DNA of 6,647 bases from an uncultured Clostridia bacterium (GCA_948485625.1 CAOMRW010000040.1:1-6647); one strand, 5' to 3'; shown: positions 1 to 5,750, counted from the first letter of the stretch. A program made the numbers and translations. Notes: generated by a model not told the origin, from the sequence alone.

Positions 1-1
1 A

Positions 2-425
2 ACAGAGAATCGTTTACGTTTCAACCGTCATAAGACAGGACAGCCTATTAACTTTACACTACAAGGACAACTGCGAGAAATTATTTTGAAATATGCTAAA
101 GAAGGTTGTAGCCCTAAGGACTTTATTTTTCCTATTCTTGATAGAAGAATTCATAAAAACACAGCAACAGCAAGATGATAGAATAATAAAGGTAACTAAG
201 GGTATTAATAGGAATCTTAAAAAGATTGGTCAATTTCTGAATCTTTCTATTCCTATAACAACCTACGTGGCAAGACATTCTTTTGCTACAGTGTTAAAAC
301 GCTCTGGAGTCAATATATCGATTATTAGTGAAGCATTGGGACATACAAATTTGTCAACGACACAGTATTATCTTGATAGCTTTGAAAATGAGCAGATAGA
401 TGAAGCAATGAAGAATCTTCTTTAA
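2..425 (+). pseudogene. tyrosine recombinase (phage-type integrase), 3' part, frameshifted
   Basis: This is the catalytic domain of a Bacteroides-type tyrosine recombinase, which cuts and rejoins DNA to integrate or excise mobile elements. The 5' part lies outside the window. Frame 2 reads the first half (RHKTGQ, with the beta-hairpin lysine, then KDFIFPIL) and meets a stop at 176-178. The rest of the domain continues in frame 3 from about 155: KKIGQ, then TTYVARHSFAT with the box-II arginine at 273-275 and histidine at 276-278, then ALGH with its histidine at 342-344, and the presumed nucleophile tyrosine at 369-371 in QYYLDSF. It ends normally at 423-425. Removing one A from the A5 run at 155-159 would join the halves as HKTQQQQDDR, so a one-base insertion there is the simplest explanation. 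The reading starting at the ATG at 93 is out of frame with the domain and is not a real start. A sequencing error is possible; otherwise the gene is dead. Confidence 0.88.
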
Positions 426-428
426 AAT

Positions 429-474
429 AAAATGTCGCTTTGCTTTTATGGTGAAGCGACATTTTTTATTTTTG
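429..474 (+). terminator. intrinsic terminator after the integrase
   Basis: A perfect 12-bp stem (429-440 with 454-465, core TGTCGCTT/AAGCGACA) with a 13-nt loop runs straight into a T-rich tract (462-473). It begins four bases after the recombinase stop codon, so it ends that transcript. The same T tract contains TATTTTTG (467-474), which fits the Bacteroides -7 consensus TAnnTTTG. No TTG lies at the usual 19-21 nt upstream, so a promoter for the next gene here is only a weak possibility. Confidence 0.88.
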
Positions 475-491
475 TGACAAAGTTTGAAAAT

Positions 492-1490
492 ATGGAATAT
501 CAGATAATACCAATCAATACGATAAAACGAATCGAATCATGGCTGAATAGTGAAGTGGGACTCAGCCGTTCGATGTTTCATAATGAACTGGACTATATAT
601 CTGATGTATATCTTTTGGGTAATAAGTTCCCAATGGAAATACAGGATTTGTACTTGTCAATAAAGAAGGAAGAGCAGGAGATTCCCTATCCTAATTGCGG
701 GACAGATGAGGACAAATATGAATTTAGTATGACTGTGGGAAAGAATTTAGTCCTTGAAAGTGGTAATTTTAAAGCCGAGTATATTGAAACATTGTGGAAT
801 ACATACAATAAAAATGAGGACGAAGCCTATGAACAGCAAGACCAAGATGTATTTTACGCTATTCTTCTTATTGTAAGTATCTACTATAAATATACACAGA
901 CCAATGGCTATTTTGATTTTGAGGATTATATTGCTGACCCAACGCAACTAAAGTATAGTTATTCTGTCAGACCGGATATGCTACGTCTTTACAAGATGTT
1001 TCATGAGAAGAAAAAGACCAAGAGTAATATTGTCACGATTGAATATAACAAACAGAAAATAGAACTTACGAATGATGATAGTTGGTTTCTCAATATGATA
1101 ACTCCATATCTTGATAAATATTTAGGAGTTTCAACTTTGGAAGAAGCGGAAACGGAGTTGGATAAAGATTATCCCAGTATAGGTAAAAGAGGGAGGAAGC
1201 GCGAAAATGCGATACTTGATACGATAACTCTTAGTATATATAACCTACTACGCCACTCATCATTTGCAGCCAAAGGTAAAGGATTAACAGATAACGAGGG
1301 AAATTTCATTCTTGGGTTACTGAAATATCTCAAACTGATTGATGAGGACAGTCCTAAAAATGACATATTGAATTTGCGGGCTACAATCAGGAACTTACAA
1401 AAATATGAAGTTCGTCCAAATTGGTGGAAAATCCCTATGTGTAAAACATCTCCCAATAATCCAGTTGAATATTTAAAATCATATTGGTAA
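492..1490 (+). CDS. hypothetical protein, 332 aa, in mobile-element context
   Basis: I do not recognise the family. The chosen start is the ATG at 492. The upstream in-frame ATG at 432 lies inside the terminator stem and would encode an implausible leader. The protein has no signal peptide or clear membrane segment and looks cytoplasmic. The N-terminal two thirds are acidic and rich in aromatic residues, with a helical stretch around residues 118-135. A basic patch KRGRKR (residues 232-237) precedes a predicted helical C-terminal domain (about 238-332) ending in a tryptophan-rich segment (NWWKIP) and SYW. The basic patch and position beside an integrase would suit a DNA-associated accessory protein of the element, but that is inference. 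The gene stands alone between two strong terminators, so it is probably its own transcription unit. The only promoter hint is TATTTTTG at 467-474. Confidence 0.8.
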   Translation: MEYQIIPINTIKRIESWLNSEVGLSRSMFHNELDYISDVYLLGNKFPMEIQDLYLSIKKEEQEIPYPNCGTDEDKYEFSMTVGKNLVLESGNFKAEYIETLWNTYNKNEDEAYEQQDQDVFYAILLIVSIYYKYTQTNGYFDFEDYIADPTQLKYSYSVRPDMLRLYKMFHEKKKTKSNIVTIEYNKQKIELTNDDSWFLNMITPYLDKYLGVSTLEEAETELDKDYPSIGKRGRKRENAILDTITLSIYNLLRHSSFAAKGKGLTDNEGNFILGLLKYLKLIDEDSPKNDILNLRATIRNLQKYEVRPNWWKIPMCKTSPNNPVEYLKSYW

Positions 1491-1501
1491 AACATATAAA
1501 T

Positions 1502-1546
1502 AAAAAAATATTAGCCTTGCATTTATATTGCAGGGCTATTTTTTTT
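1502..1546 (+). terminator. intrinsic terminator after the 332-aa gene
   Basis: A 10-bp stem with one G-U pair (1512-1521 TAGCCTTGCA with 1529-1538 TGCAGGGCTA) and a 7-nt loop is followed by eight Ts (1539-1546) and preceded by an A run. The A run on the left means it could also stop transcription from the other strand. It lies 21 nt after the stop codon at 1488-1490. Confidence 0.88.
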
Positions 1547-1664
1547 ATCTGCATTTTGCTGATATTTAATATGTTGTGTATTGCGAGCTCACATAAAGAA
1601 TTAGACATAAAAAAAGGGATTTCTTTATGTTTTCTTCTTTATTCTACAGGTTACCATTTCTCCG

Positions 1665-1672
1665 TAAGTTTG
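1665..1672 (+). promoter_or_regulatory. candidate Bacteroides -7 element (TAAGTTTG)
   Basis: TAAGTTTG matches the Bacteroides housekeeping -7 consensus TAnnTTTG exactly. The -33 position has no clean TTG, so the promoter is unproven. A start near 1679 would give a leader of about 70 nt to the short ORF at 1751. It is the only visible promoter candidate for that ORF and for the recombinase fragment behind it. The rest of 1547-1750 holds no gene that I can support. Confidence 0.4.
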
Positions 1673-1750
1673 CACTGTAATCGAAAACGATAAGGCGCCA
1701 AGTTGATGATTACTTAAAACTTAGTTATTAATAAAAAAATAAAGAAAAAA

Positions 1751-1804
1751 ATGGAAACAATTACTACAATGACAGTAAACGAGAATGGAATACCGTTTGA
1801 ATAG
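1751..1804 (+). CDS. 17-codon ORF, possibly the truncated 5' end of a lost gene
   Basis: METITTMTVNENGIPFE and a stop. The ATG follows an A-rich stretch (AAAGAAAAAA) of the kind that precedes many Bacteroidales starts, and a -7-like element lies about 80 nt upstream. This looks like a genuine gene start that is cut short. The reading stops inside the beginning of the serine recombinase fragment, which runs in another frame. Two explanations fit: a deletion or rearrangement fused the start of one gene to the tail of another, or this is a short leader peptide. I do not recognise the peptide. Confidence 0.35.
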   Translation: METITTMTVNENGIPFE

Positions 1805-2006
1805 TGGTAGGGCAAATTATATTGCCAAAGGTGGTAAACTTGGCAGAAAGACAGGTTCAACCAAAACGGATGATAAGAAGAAAGAGGAATATAAAGAAGT
1901 CATTGCTTTACTAAGAAAAGGCTATTCAATCAGAAATATAGCTAAGCTACAAAGTATTGGTATTTCAACCGTTCAACGGATAAAAAATCAGTTTATAAAG
2001 CCATAG
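1785..2006 (+). pseudogene. serine recombinase (Mpi-like invertase) C-terminal remnant
   Basis: The 73-aa reading resembles the C-terminal end of Bacteroides serine-type DNA invertases and resolvases. It has a basic hinge (RGRANYIAKGGKLGRKTGS in the family pattern; here residues about 8-26), a lysine- and glutamate-rich linker, then a resolvase-type helix-turn-helix (about residues 40-70, GYSIRNIAKL then STVQRIKNQF) that would bind the crossover site. The N-terminal catalytic domain of about 120-140 residues, with its active-site serine, is absent. An in-frame stop lies just upstream at 1776-1778. I therefore call it a decayed or truncated gene. It could still make a small DNA-binding protein if translated from the ATG at 1785. 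The inverted repeat at 2022-2078 lies immediately downstream. Confidence 0.75.
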
Positions 2007-2021
2007 GTATAAATTATCAGT

Positions 2022-2078
2022 TGGGTAGAAAATTTTAAAATTTTGCTCTTATATAGGCAATCACAAATTTTCTACCTA
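2022..2078. repeat. 14-bp inverted repeat beside the recombinase remnant
   Basis: GGTAGAAAATTT (2024-2035) is matched by its exact reverse complement AAATTTTCTACC (2065-2076). The pairing extends outward by a G-T and a T-A pair to 2022 and 2078. The spacer is 29 nt. No T run follows on the + strand, so it is not a standard terminator for that strand. Position next to a DNA-invertase remnant allows a recombinase or regulator binding site, but a decayed terminator or a palindromic operator would also fit. Confidence 0.6.
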
Positions 2079-2129
2079 CTTGGATTTACTAAGAAGAGAC
2101 AGCTTTCAACTTTTAATAAACAATAGTTC

Positions 2130-2159
2130 TTGTTATTACAAATGCTTTTCGTAACTTTG
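2130..2159 (+). promoter_or_regulatory. Bacteroides promoter (TTG, 19 nt, TAACTTTG)
   Basis: TTG at 2130-2132 and TAACTTTG at 2152-2159 match the Bacteroides -33/-7 promoter pattern (TTG and TAnnTTTG) with a 19-nt gap. This is the best promoter in the window. Transcription should start near 2164-2167, exactly where the structured RNA begins, giving a leader of about 400 nt before the first small gene at 2574. Confidence 0.75.
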
Positions 2160-2164
2160 TGGCA

Positions 2165-2440
2165 ATTTCAGATACCTAATGTGTTAGGTCTGAAAGGACA
2201 TATTAGTTAACGAAGAGCGTTTTAAATATTATTCTTAATCTGAAATCTCGACAATTTCAATCTCCAAGAATAATAGGCAAGAACGCTCACGTCAATGTTA
2301 TATACCTATCTTGTTAAGATAGTCTATATATCGTTTGGCGTGGGCTATTGTTTATTATTTGGAGATGGGCAGTCGAGAGCCTCAGATTAGATAATATTCA
2401 ATAGTTTCCACGCCTTTTAATTTTTAATAGTATCTGAAGG
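2165..2440 (+). ncRNA. structured RNA / long 5' leader of unknown family
   Basis: By eye, the region just downstream of the promoter is dense with complementary segments. A closing stem pairs TTCAGATAC (2167-2175) with GTATCTGAA (2430-2438). Inside it, a long irregular rod can form: 2236-2243 with 2382-2389, 2246-2252 with 2372-2378, 2260-2266 with 2360-2366, 2269-2275 with 2353-2359, 2285-2295 with 2335-2345 (two wobbles), 2299-2304 with 2325-2330, and 2306-2312 with 2316-2322. Competing local hairpins also exist: 2166-2195, and 2215-2221 with 2282-2288 enclosing 2227-2236 with 2266-2275. No ORF explains the region. It may be a regulatory leader of the genes from 2574, or a stand-alone small RNA. 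A 6S-like or retron-like rod was considered, but I see no family signature and no reverse transcriptase. Confidence 0.6.
2337..2428 (+). terminator. possible conditional terminator within the leader
   Basis: GGCGTGG (2337-2343) can pair perfectly with CCACGCC (2408-2414), which is followed by a U-rich tract (2415-2428, TTTTAATTTTTAAT). The same GGCGTGG is also the right arm of the stem 2285-2295/2335-2345. The two pairings exclude each other, as in an attenuator. The loop would be long (64 nt), so the terminating form is uncertain without folding or transcript data. Confidence 0.35.
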
Positions 2441-2497
2441 AAACAGGGTAGATAAAACGATATATAACTACGGATCAGACATTAAGAAACAACTTTT

Positions 2498-2517
2498 GCT
2501 ACTATCTTTTAAGTAGC
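2498..2517 (+). other. small hairpin in the leader of the first small gene
   Basis: GCTACT (2498-2503) pairs with AGTAGC (2512-2517) around an 8-nt loop, about 60 nt before the ATG at 2574. It may influence translation or be incidental. Apart from this and a short CTCA/TGAG pairing at 2521-2533, I see nothing distinctive in 2441-2573, and no Shine-Dalgarno sequence before 2574. Confidence 0.3.
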
Positions 2518-2573
2518 CAACTCATTTTTTGAGCAGCTTATATTTTGATTTACTAACAGATAAATAATTAGAT

Positions 2574-2915
2574 ATGGGATTCTTTAATTTTGGAAATAAT
2601 AGTAAAGCAGAGATTCAATCTTGTGCATTAAAAATAAGTACAGGTATAGGGCAAATAGAACAAGAATATGCTTCTTCTAATGGTCAAGTTACACCTATGG
2701 TAAGAGGTCTTGCATCGGTATTGCAGAATGAAGTTAGGACTTTAGAACGATTGTTAAAACCTAATGGGAGAACTGACTATAATTTATATAATTCAATAAC
2801 GGTTAAATGGTATGATGGGAGTGAAATTCCCTTGCAGTTATTTACCGCTAGATTAAATAATGAAGCTAAGGGTGTGTTAATACAAACAGGTATTGATATA
2901 GGCATTTGGTTATAA
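2574..2915 (+). CDS. small hypothetical protein, 113 aa, MGFFN type
   Basis: I do not recognise a family. The protein starts MGFFNFGNN. A mainly helical part follows (about residues 12-62, IQSCALKISTGIGQIEQ through VLQNEVRTLERLL). A turn-rich segment (KPNGRTDYN) leads to a predicted beta strand (SITVKWYDG) and a last helix (about 82-97), and the protein ends GIDIGIWL. There is no signal peptide or membrane segment. Its layout matches the 103-aa protein at 3399-3710, which starts MGWFN and also has a helical first half, a strand (TRVVIDG) and a closing helix. The two are plausibly diverged paralogues. It is the first gene behind the strong promoter and structured leader. Two stops in a row (TAATAA) and six bases separate it from the next gene, indicating one operon. 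Confidence 0.8.
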   Translation: MGFFNFGNNSKAEIQSCALKISTGIGQIEQEYASSNGQVTPMVRGLASVLQNEVRTLERLLKPNGRTDYNLYNSITVKWYDGSEIPLQLFTARLNNEAKGVLIQTGIDIGIWL

Positions 2916-2921
2916 TAAAAT

Positions 2922-3281
2922 ATGATATCAGCTATGTTCAATTTGTATTATATACAAAAGCAGAACGCTTTTATTGAAAAAAAAGGACGTAACAAATATG
3001 ATACGCTATATAAAAAGATTTCAAGTTCATCCATTCTTGCTAAGTTAGAGGGTATGTCCATACACGGAGGTCAAGCACCTGGCGCAGAAGACTTTTCAAT
3101 GGTTGCAACAAGTAATTGGTCATTATTTTTCAAATTCGACCAAATGACTACAACTATGGGAGCATTGATAGCTTTAAAAATATGGAATGAGAAAGTAAAT
3201 TTAAGATATGGTATGGCTGATGATTATAAATTATTAAGAATAGCCAATGCTATTATAATGTCTAATGGAAATACTTTATAG
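2922..3281 (+). CDS. small hypothetical protein, 119 aa
   Basis: Family not recognised. The protein looks soluble. It has a basic N-terminal third (YIQKQNAFIEKKGRNKYDTLYKK), a central glycine- and alanine-containing turn region (HGGQAPGAEDF, about residues 48-58), a hydrophobic stretch with WSLFFKF (about 67-73), then a helical C-terminus (IALKIWNEKV and YKLLRIANAIIM). The start at 2922 is the first ATG after the upstream stops and gives six-base spacing. It shares the frame of the preceding gene, but the tandem TAATAA between them argues for two proteins rather than readthrough. It probably works with its neighbours, since it lies in the same close-packed transcript. Role unknown. Confidence 0.75.
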   Translation: MISAMFNLYYIQKQNAFIEKKGRNKYDTLYKKISSSSILAKLEGMSIHGGQAPGAEDFSMVATSNWSLFFKFDQMTTTMGALIALKIWNEKVNLRYGMADDYKLLRIANAIIMSNGNTL

Positions 3282-3283
3282 TA

Positions 3284-3367
3284 ATGGAAACAATTGGAAT
3301 AATATTATTAGCAATAGTCCTAACAATAGTTTTGAAGTTCATCTTTTGGCGCATAGGAAGAAAATAA
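3284..3367 (+). CDS. 27-aa single-pass membrane peptide
   Basis: A short ORF that a length cutoff would miss. Its ATG lies two bases after the stop of the 119-aa gene, and it encodes 27 residues. After MET comes an uninterrupted hydrophobic helix (about residues 4-21, IGIILLAIVLTIVL then KFIF), ending in WRIGRK with positive charges. By the positive-inside rule this predicts an inner-membrane peptide with its C-terminus in the cytoplasm. The spacing to the gene before (2 nt) and after (31 nt) fits translation as part of the operon. Peptides of this kind include type I toxins, small holin-like proteins and regulators of membrane partners. Nothing here selects among these. A chance ORF cannot be ruled out at this length, but the unbroken hydrophobic run and the operon spacing favour a real gene. 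Confidence 0.55.
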   Translation: METIGIILLAIVLTIVLKFIFWRIGRK

Positions 3368-3398
3368 TAAGTTGATAATTTAAAAATATAATTGAATT

Positions 3399-3710
3399 AT
3401 GGGATGGTTTAATTCACAAAATGACAATGAGTTTAAAGATTTACTCATTGCTACTTACGATACAATGGGATATTTAATAAATGAATTAAATTCAGCACAA
3501 AGAGTAACATCTGTTGCTGATGAATATATTTCCCAGATGAGTAATCAAGTTAATAGATTATATCAAATGAATAGTAATGGACTATTCGATTCAACAAGAG
3601 TAGTGATAGATGGACAAATGGTATCTGGAAGAGATTCTTTAGTGGGTTTTATCCTGTTTATAAGAGACGTAGAAAGAAAAACTGGAAGAAAATTTTCTCT
3701 AAATATTTAA
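3399..3710 (+). CDS. small hypothetical protein, 103 aa, MGWFN type
   Basis: Family not recognised. It starts MGWFNSQND, close to the MGFFNFGNN start of the 113-aa protein at 2574, and has the same order of predicted structure. Helices come first (about residues 12-57, FKDLLIATYDTMGYLINEL, then VADEYISQMSNQVNRLYQM), then a strand around TRVVIDGQMV (about 66-75), then a closing helix (SLVGFILFIRDVERK, about 80-94). A distant paralogue with shared fold is my inference; outside the start the identity is low. There is no signal peptide. Its stop is two bases before the ATG of the next gene, so the two are almost certainly co-translated. With the 113-aa gene it suggests that the cluster is built from two related modules. 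Confidence 0.8.
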   Translation: MGWFNSQNDNEFKDLLIATYDTMGYLINELNSAQRVTSVADEYISQMSNQVNRLYQMNSNGLFDSTRVVIDGQMVSGRDSLVGFILFIRDVERKTGRKFSLNI

Positions 3711-3712
3711 GT

Positions 3713-4111
3713 ATGCCAACATTAGAACAACGGAAAGCAGCATTTAGGACAGTTTTTGATGTTGCTATTCACAATAAGAAAGAATTGAATGATAATCATA
3801 AATATTGCTTGATTAGATGGGGGCAAGATATACTTCATCTGTCTATTATTGATGCACAGGAATGTTTATCCCCTGCTATGGCGAATGGATTTGCAAACTT
3901 TCAGCAGTTAAGCAATTTAGACAAAGAATATCAAATTGAATTTAGGAAGTTACTATATGCTATACTGAATTATTGTCAACTACCAACTGTGCAAGAAATT
4001 GAAGATTTCAACTCAGTGTTGTCTGTAATTGAGAATAGATATAATCTACCTAGCTCATATACTGAATTTGAGAGTTCAATATATAACACTTCTCCATTAA
4101 AGGAGTGGTGA
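3713..4111 (+). CDS. small hypothetical protein, 132 aa, mostly helical
   Basis: Family not recognised. The protein is predicted largely alpha-helical and soluble: a first helix from LEQRKAAFRTVFDVAIHN, a segment with conserved-looking aromatic residues (HKYCLIRWGQDILHL, about residues 29-43), further helices through residues 45-90, and a looser C-terminus ending SPLKEW. There is no signal peptide or membrane segment. The two-base gap to the MGWFN-type gene upstream implies a partner relationship, as between subunits or effector and inhibitor, but this is only context. It is the last of the tightly spaced small genes. The next gene starts 98 nt further on, behind a long inverted repeat. Confidence 0.78.
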   Translation: MPTLEQRKAAFRTVFDVAIHNKKELNDNHKYCLIRWGQDILHLSIIDAQECLSPAMANGFANFQQLSNLDKEYQIEFRKLLYAILNYCQLPTVQEIEDFNSVLSVIENRYNLPSSYTEFESSIYNTSPLKEW

Positions 4112-4123
4112 TTATGTTTATGG

Positions 4124-4189
4124 AGTAAATTCCCAATATAAGAATGATACATTAATTGTTAATATTTCTTGTATTGGGAATTCTTTACT
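4124..4189. repeat. long imperfect inverted repeat between operon genes
   Basis: Left arm 4124-4144 pairs with right arm 4166-4189: AGTAAA/TTTACT, TTCCCAATA/TATTGGGAA, then TAAGAA/TTCTTG with one G-T pair, with a three-base bulge (4181-4183) on the right. That gives about 21 pairs. The loop holds its own small palindrome (ATTAA 4151-4155, TTAAT 4159-4163). No T tract follows, so it is not a clear intrinsic terminator. It could be an RNA processing or stabilising hairpin that sets different levels of the small genes and the lipoprotein gene, or a short miniature mobile repeat. Confidence 0.6.
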
Positions 4190-4209
4190 AGTAAAATCCA
4201 AATAAAGTA

Positions 4210-5742
4210 ATGAAGAAAATCTTGTATTTTATATTGATAATGTTCTTATGTCCTATTCAATCTTGTGATAGGAAAAGACAAGCAAGTGAACAAGAGATGA
4301 AAGATTCGTTAGCAGCAGCAAACTTTATGAAATGTGCAAAATCTTTATATAACACATTGTACGATGACGATGTTGAATGCTATGAGCCACGTGTTTTTAT
4401 AAAGTACAGGCAACCTGTAAATGGCTATGATGTAACTGTTATGTGTTTGCCGTATAACTATACTTATGATAAAGAGAGGGAGACTGAAATATGGGGAAAT
4501 GCACTATTGTATTTTGAAAAGGAAGATAACAGATTCTATATTTACAATGAAAGCTTTTCTGACAGTGTTCTTTATTATGTAAACGAACAAGAAGTTAGAG
4601 ATAATATGATATTAGAATTGGACTATTTGCCTAAATCAAAAAATGAATATTTGAGTCATAACTCACCATTCTTTTTCTCTGATGTGGATTTTGACGGAGA
4701 AGAAGAATTAATTATCAATAACTGGAGATGTGGTACAAGATATTGCAATACCTATGATGTTTACAAGATAACCAACAATGAAGCGAAACGATTAATCGTT
4801 GAACCATTTAATAAAATAGAATCTCATGCAGAATTTGATTCTATCAATAAGACGATTATTCTTAATTGTTATAATGGACATAGAGAAAGTTATTATAAAA
4901 AATATAAACAAATAAATAAATCGACTTCCTATCAATTCAATTTGATTACAATAGGACAACCTGGAACAGATAGGAAATTCACCACTCTTTCGGATATAGA
5001 TATGGGATTGAAGCCTAAAGATTTTCCCGATACACCATTAATAAAAGAGTTATTGGATTTATACAATAGTGCTATTATACTTTATAGTCTAGACCATGAT
5101 TTTAATTTAGCAGAATGTTTTGATTGGAATCTAAAAGAAATTGTAAATAAACTCGATTGCTCAATTATATCTAATGATACTATAAGAGAATATGCGCAAA
5201 ATTATAAAAAAGTCATCTTATCAATACTTTCAAAAGATACATTCTCTGATTCTGAAAGTACCAAAAGGATTGTTACTACACATGATACATTTGCAAAAAA
5301 AATCATAGAGTGTTTTCATGTGACAGATGATATGTGTCAAATTTATGACAGTGTTGTAACTGGCTCTATTGTTGAGGTAGAAAAGCAAATAAAGAATAAT
5401 GCGGTTAAACCTTTGATTGATGATATTCCTGATTTCAATAAAAAGTGCCTTTATACTTTAGGTGCATATTATTCAAACTATTATTCAACACCCGCATTAG
5501 CAATTAAGCCATTACAAGAACTAATGGAATCGAAACAATACTCAATTTACATTTGTGAAATATGGCGTATTTGGAAATTCATTTCAGAAAATGAAGTAGA
5601 TTGGTTAGGAGTACCCGAAGAAGAATATAGTGCAATGAAAATAGTTTGCTTGAAAACCATATTGGCACAAATTATTCAGCACCCTAATGATATAATGGCA
5701 ATAAATCAGTTTATGCAGCTTTCATTAATGAAGTATATATAG
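4210..5742 (+). CDS. putative lipoprotein, 510 aa, with DxDxDG calcium-type loop
   Basis: The N-terminus is a lipoprotein signal: MKK, a hydrophobic stretch (residues 4-13) and a lipobox-like IQSC with the cysteine at 19, which would be lipidated after cleavage. Sorting to the outer membrane or surface in Bacteroidetes cannot be decided here. The N-terminal half is rich in aromatic residues and beta-like. It contains SDVDFDGEEELII (aspartates 158, 160 and 162, glycine 163), the DxDxDG loop common in FG-GAP/VCBS-like and other secreted Bacteroidetes proteins that may bind calcium. The rest of that half (about 20-260) resembles such periplasmic proteins of unknown role. From about 275 to 510 the protein is predicted helical, including a cysteine-containing stretch before the C-terminus. 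I cannot name an enzymatic activity. The HD gene follows closely, so the two may be co-expressed. Confidence 0.8.
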   Translation: MKKILYFILIMFLCPIQSCDRKRQASEQEMKDSLAAANFMKCAKSLYNTLYDDDVECYEPRVFIKYRQPVNGYDVTVMCLPYNYTYDKERETEIWGNALLYFEKEDNRFYIYNESFSDSVLYYVNEQEVRDNMILELDYLPKSKNEYLSHNSPFFFSDVDFDGEEELIINNWRCGTRYCNTYDVYKITNNEAKRLIVEPFNKIESHAEFDSINKTIILNCYNGHRESYYKKYKQINKSTSYQFNLITIGQPGTDRKFTTLSDIDMGLKPKDFPDTPLIKELLDLYNSAIILYSLDHDFNLAECFDWNLKEIVNKLDCSIISNDTIREYAQNYKKVILSILSKDTFSDSESTKRIVTTHDTFAKKIIECFHVTDDMCQIYDSVVTGSIVEVEKQIKNNAVKPLIDDIPDFNKKCLYTLGAYYSNYYSTPALAIKPLQELMESKQYSIYICEIWRIWKFISENEVDWLGVPEEEYSAMKIVCLKTILAQIIQHPNDIMAINQFMQLSLMKYI

Positions 5743-5750
5743 TAAATTTG
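5743..5750 (+). promoter_or_regulatory. candidate -7 element for the HD gene (TAAATTTG)
   Basis: TAAATTTG fits the Bacteroides -7 consensus TAnnTTTG and lies directly after the lipoprotein stop codon, about 75 nt before the ATG at 5826. The -33 position has TTC rather than TTG (5721-5723), so the promoter is weak or unproven. If real, the HD gene can be expressed apart from the upstream operon. Confidence 0.35.

Noticed and set aside
93..160. ATG at 93 as the start of the integrase
   Set aside because: The residues before about 155 in that frame are out of register with the domain; the matching first half is in frame 2.
432..491. Upstream ATG at 432 for the 332-aa protein
   Set aside because: It lies in the terminator stem, and the added residues come from the hairpin and its T tract.
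747..947. 66-aa minus-strand reading, and the 108-aa one at 1169-1495
   Set aside because: Both lie antisense within the 332-aa gene with no promoter or start context; they are mirror readings.
1484..1693. 69-aa reading on the + strand
   Set aside because: It overlaps the end of the previous gene, runs through the terminator hairpin and its T tract, and its hydrophobic character comes from T-rich DNA.
2165..2440. Retron msr-msd RNA
   Set aside because: The end-to-end inverted repeat is suggestive, but there is no reverse transcriptase gene in the window and no recognisable msd branch context.
2165..2440. Group II intron or 6S RNA
   Set aside because: No domain V hairpin or intron-encoded protein is visible, and I could not match a defined 6S central bubble; the rod alone is not sufficient.
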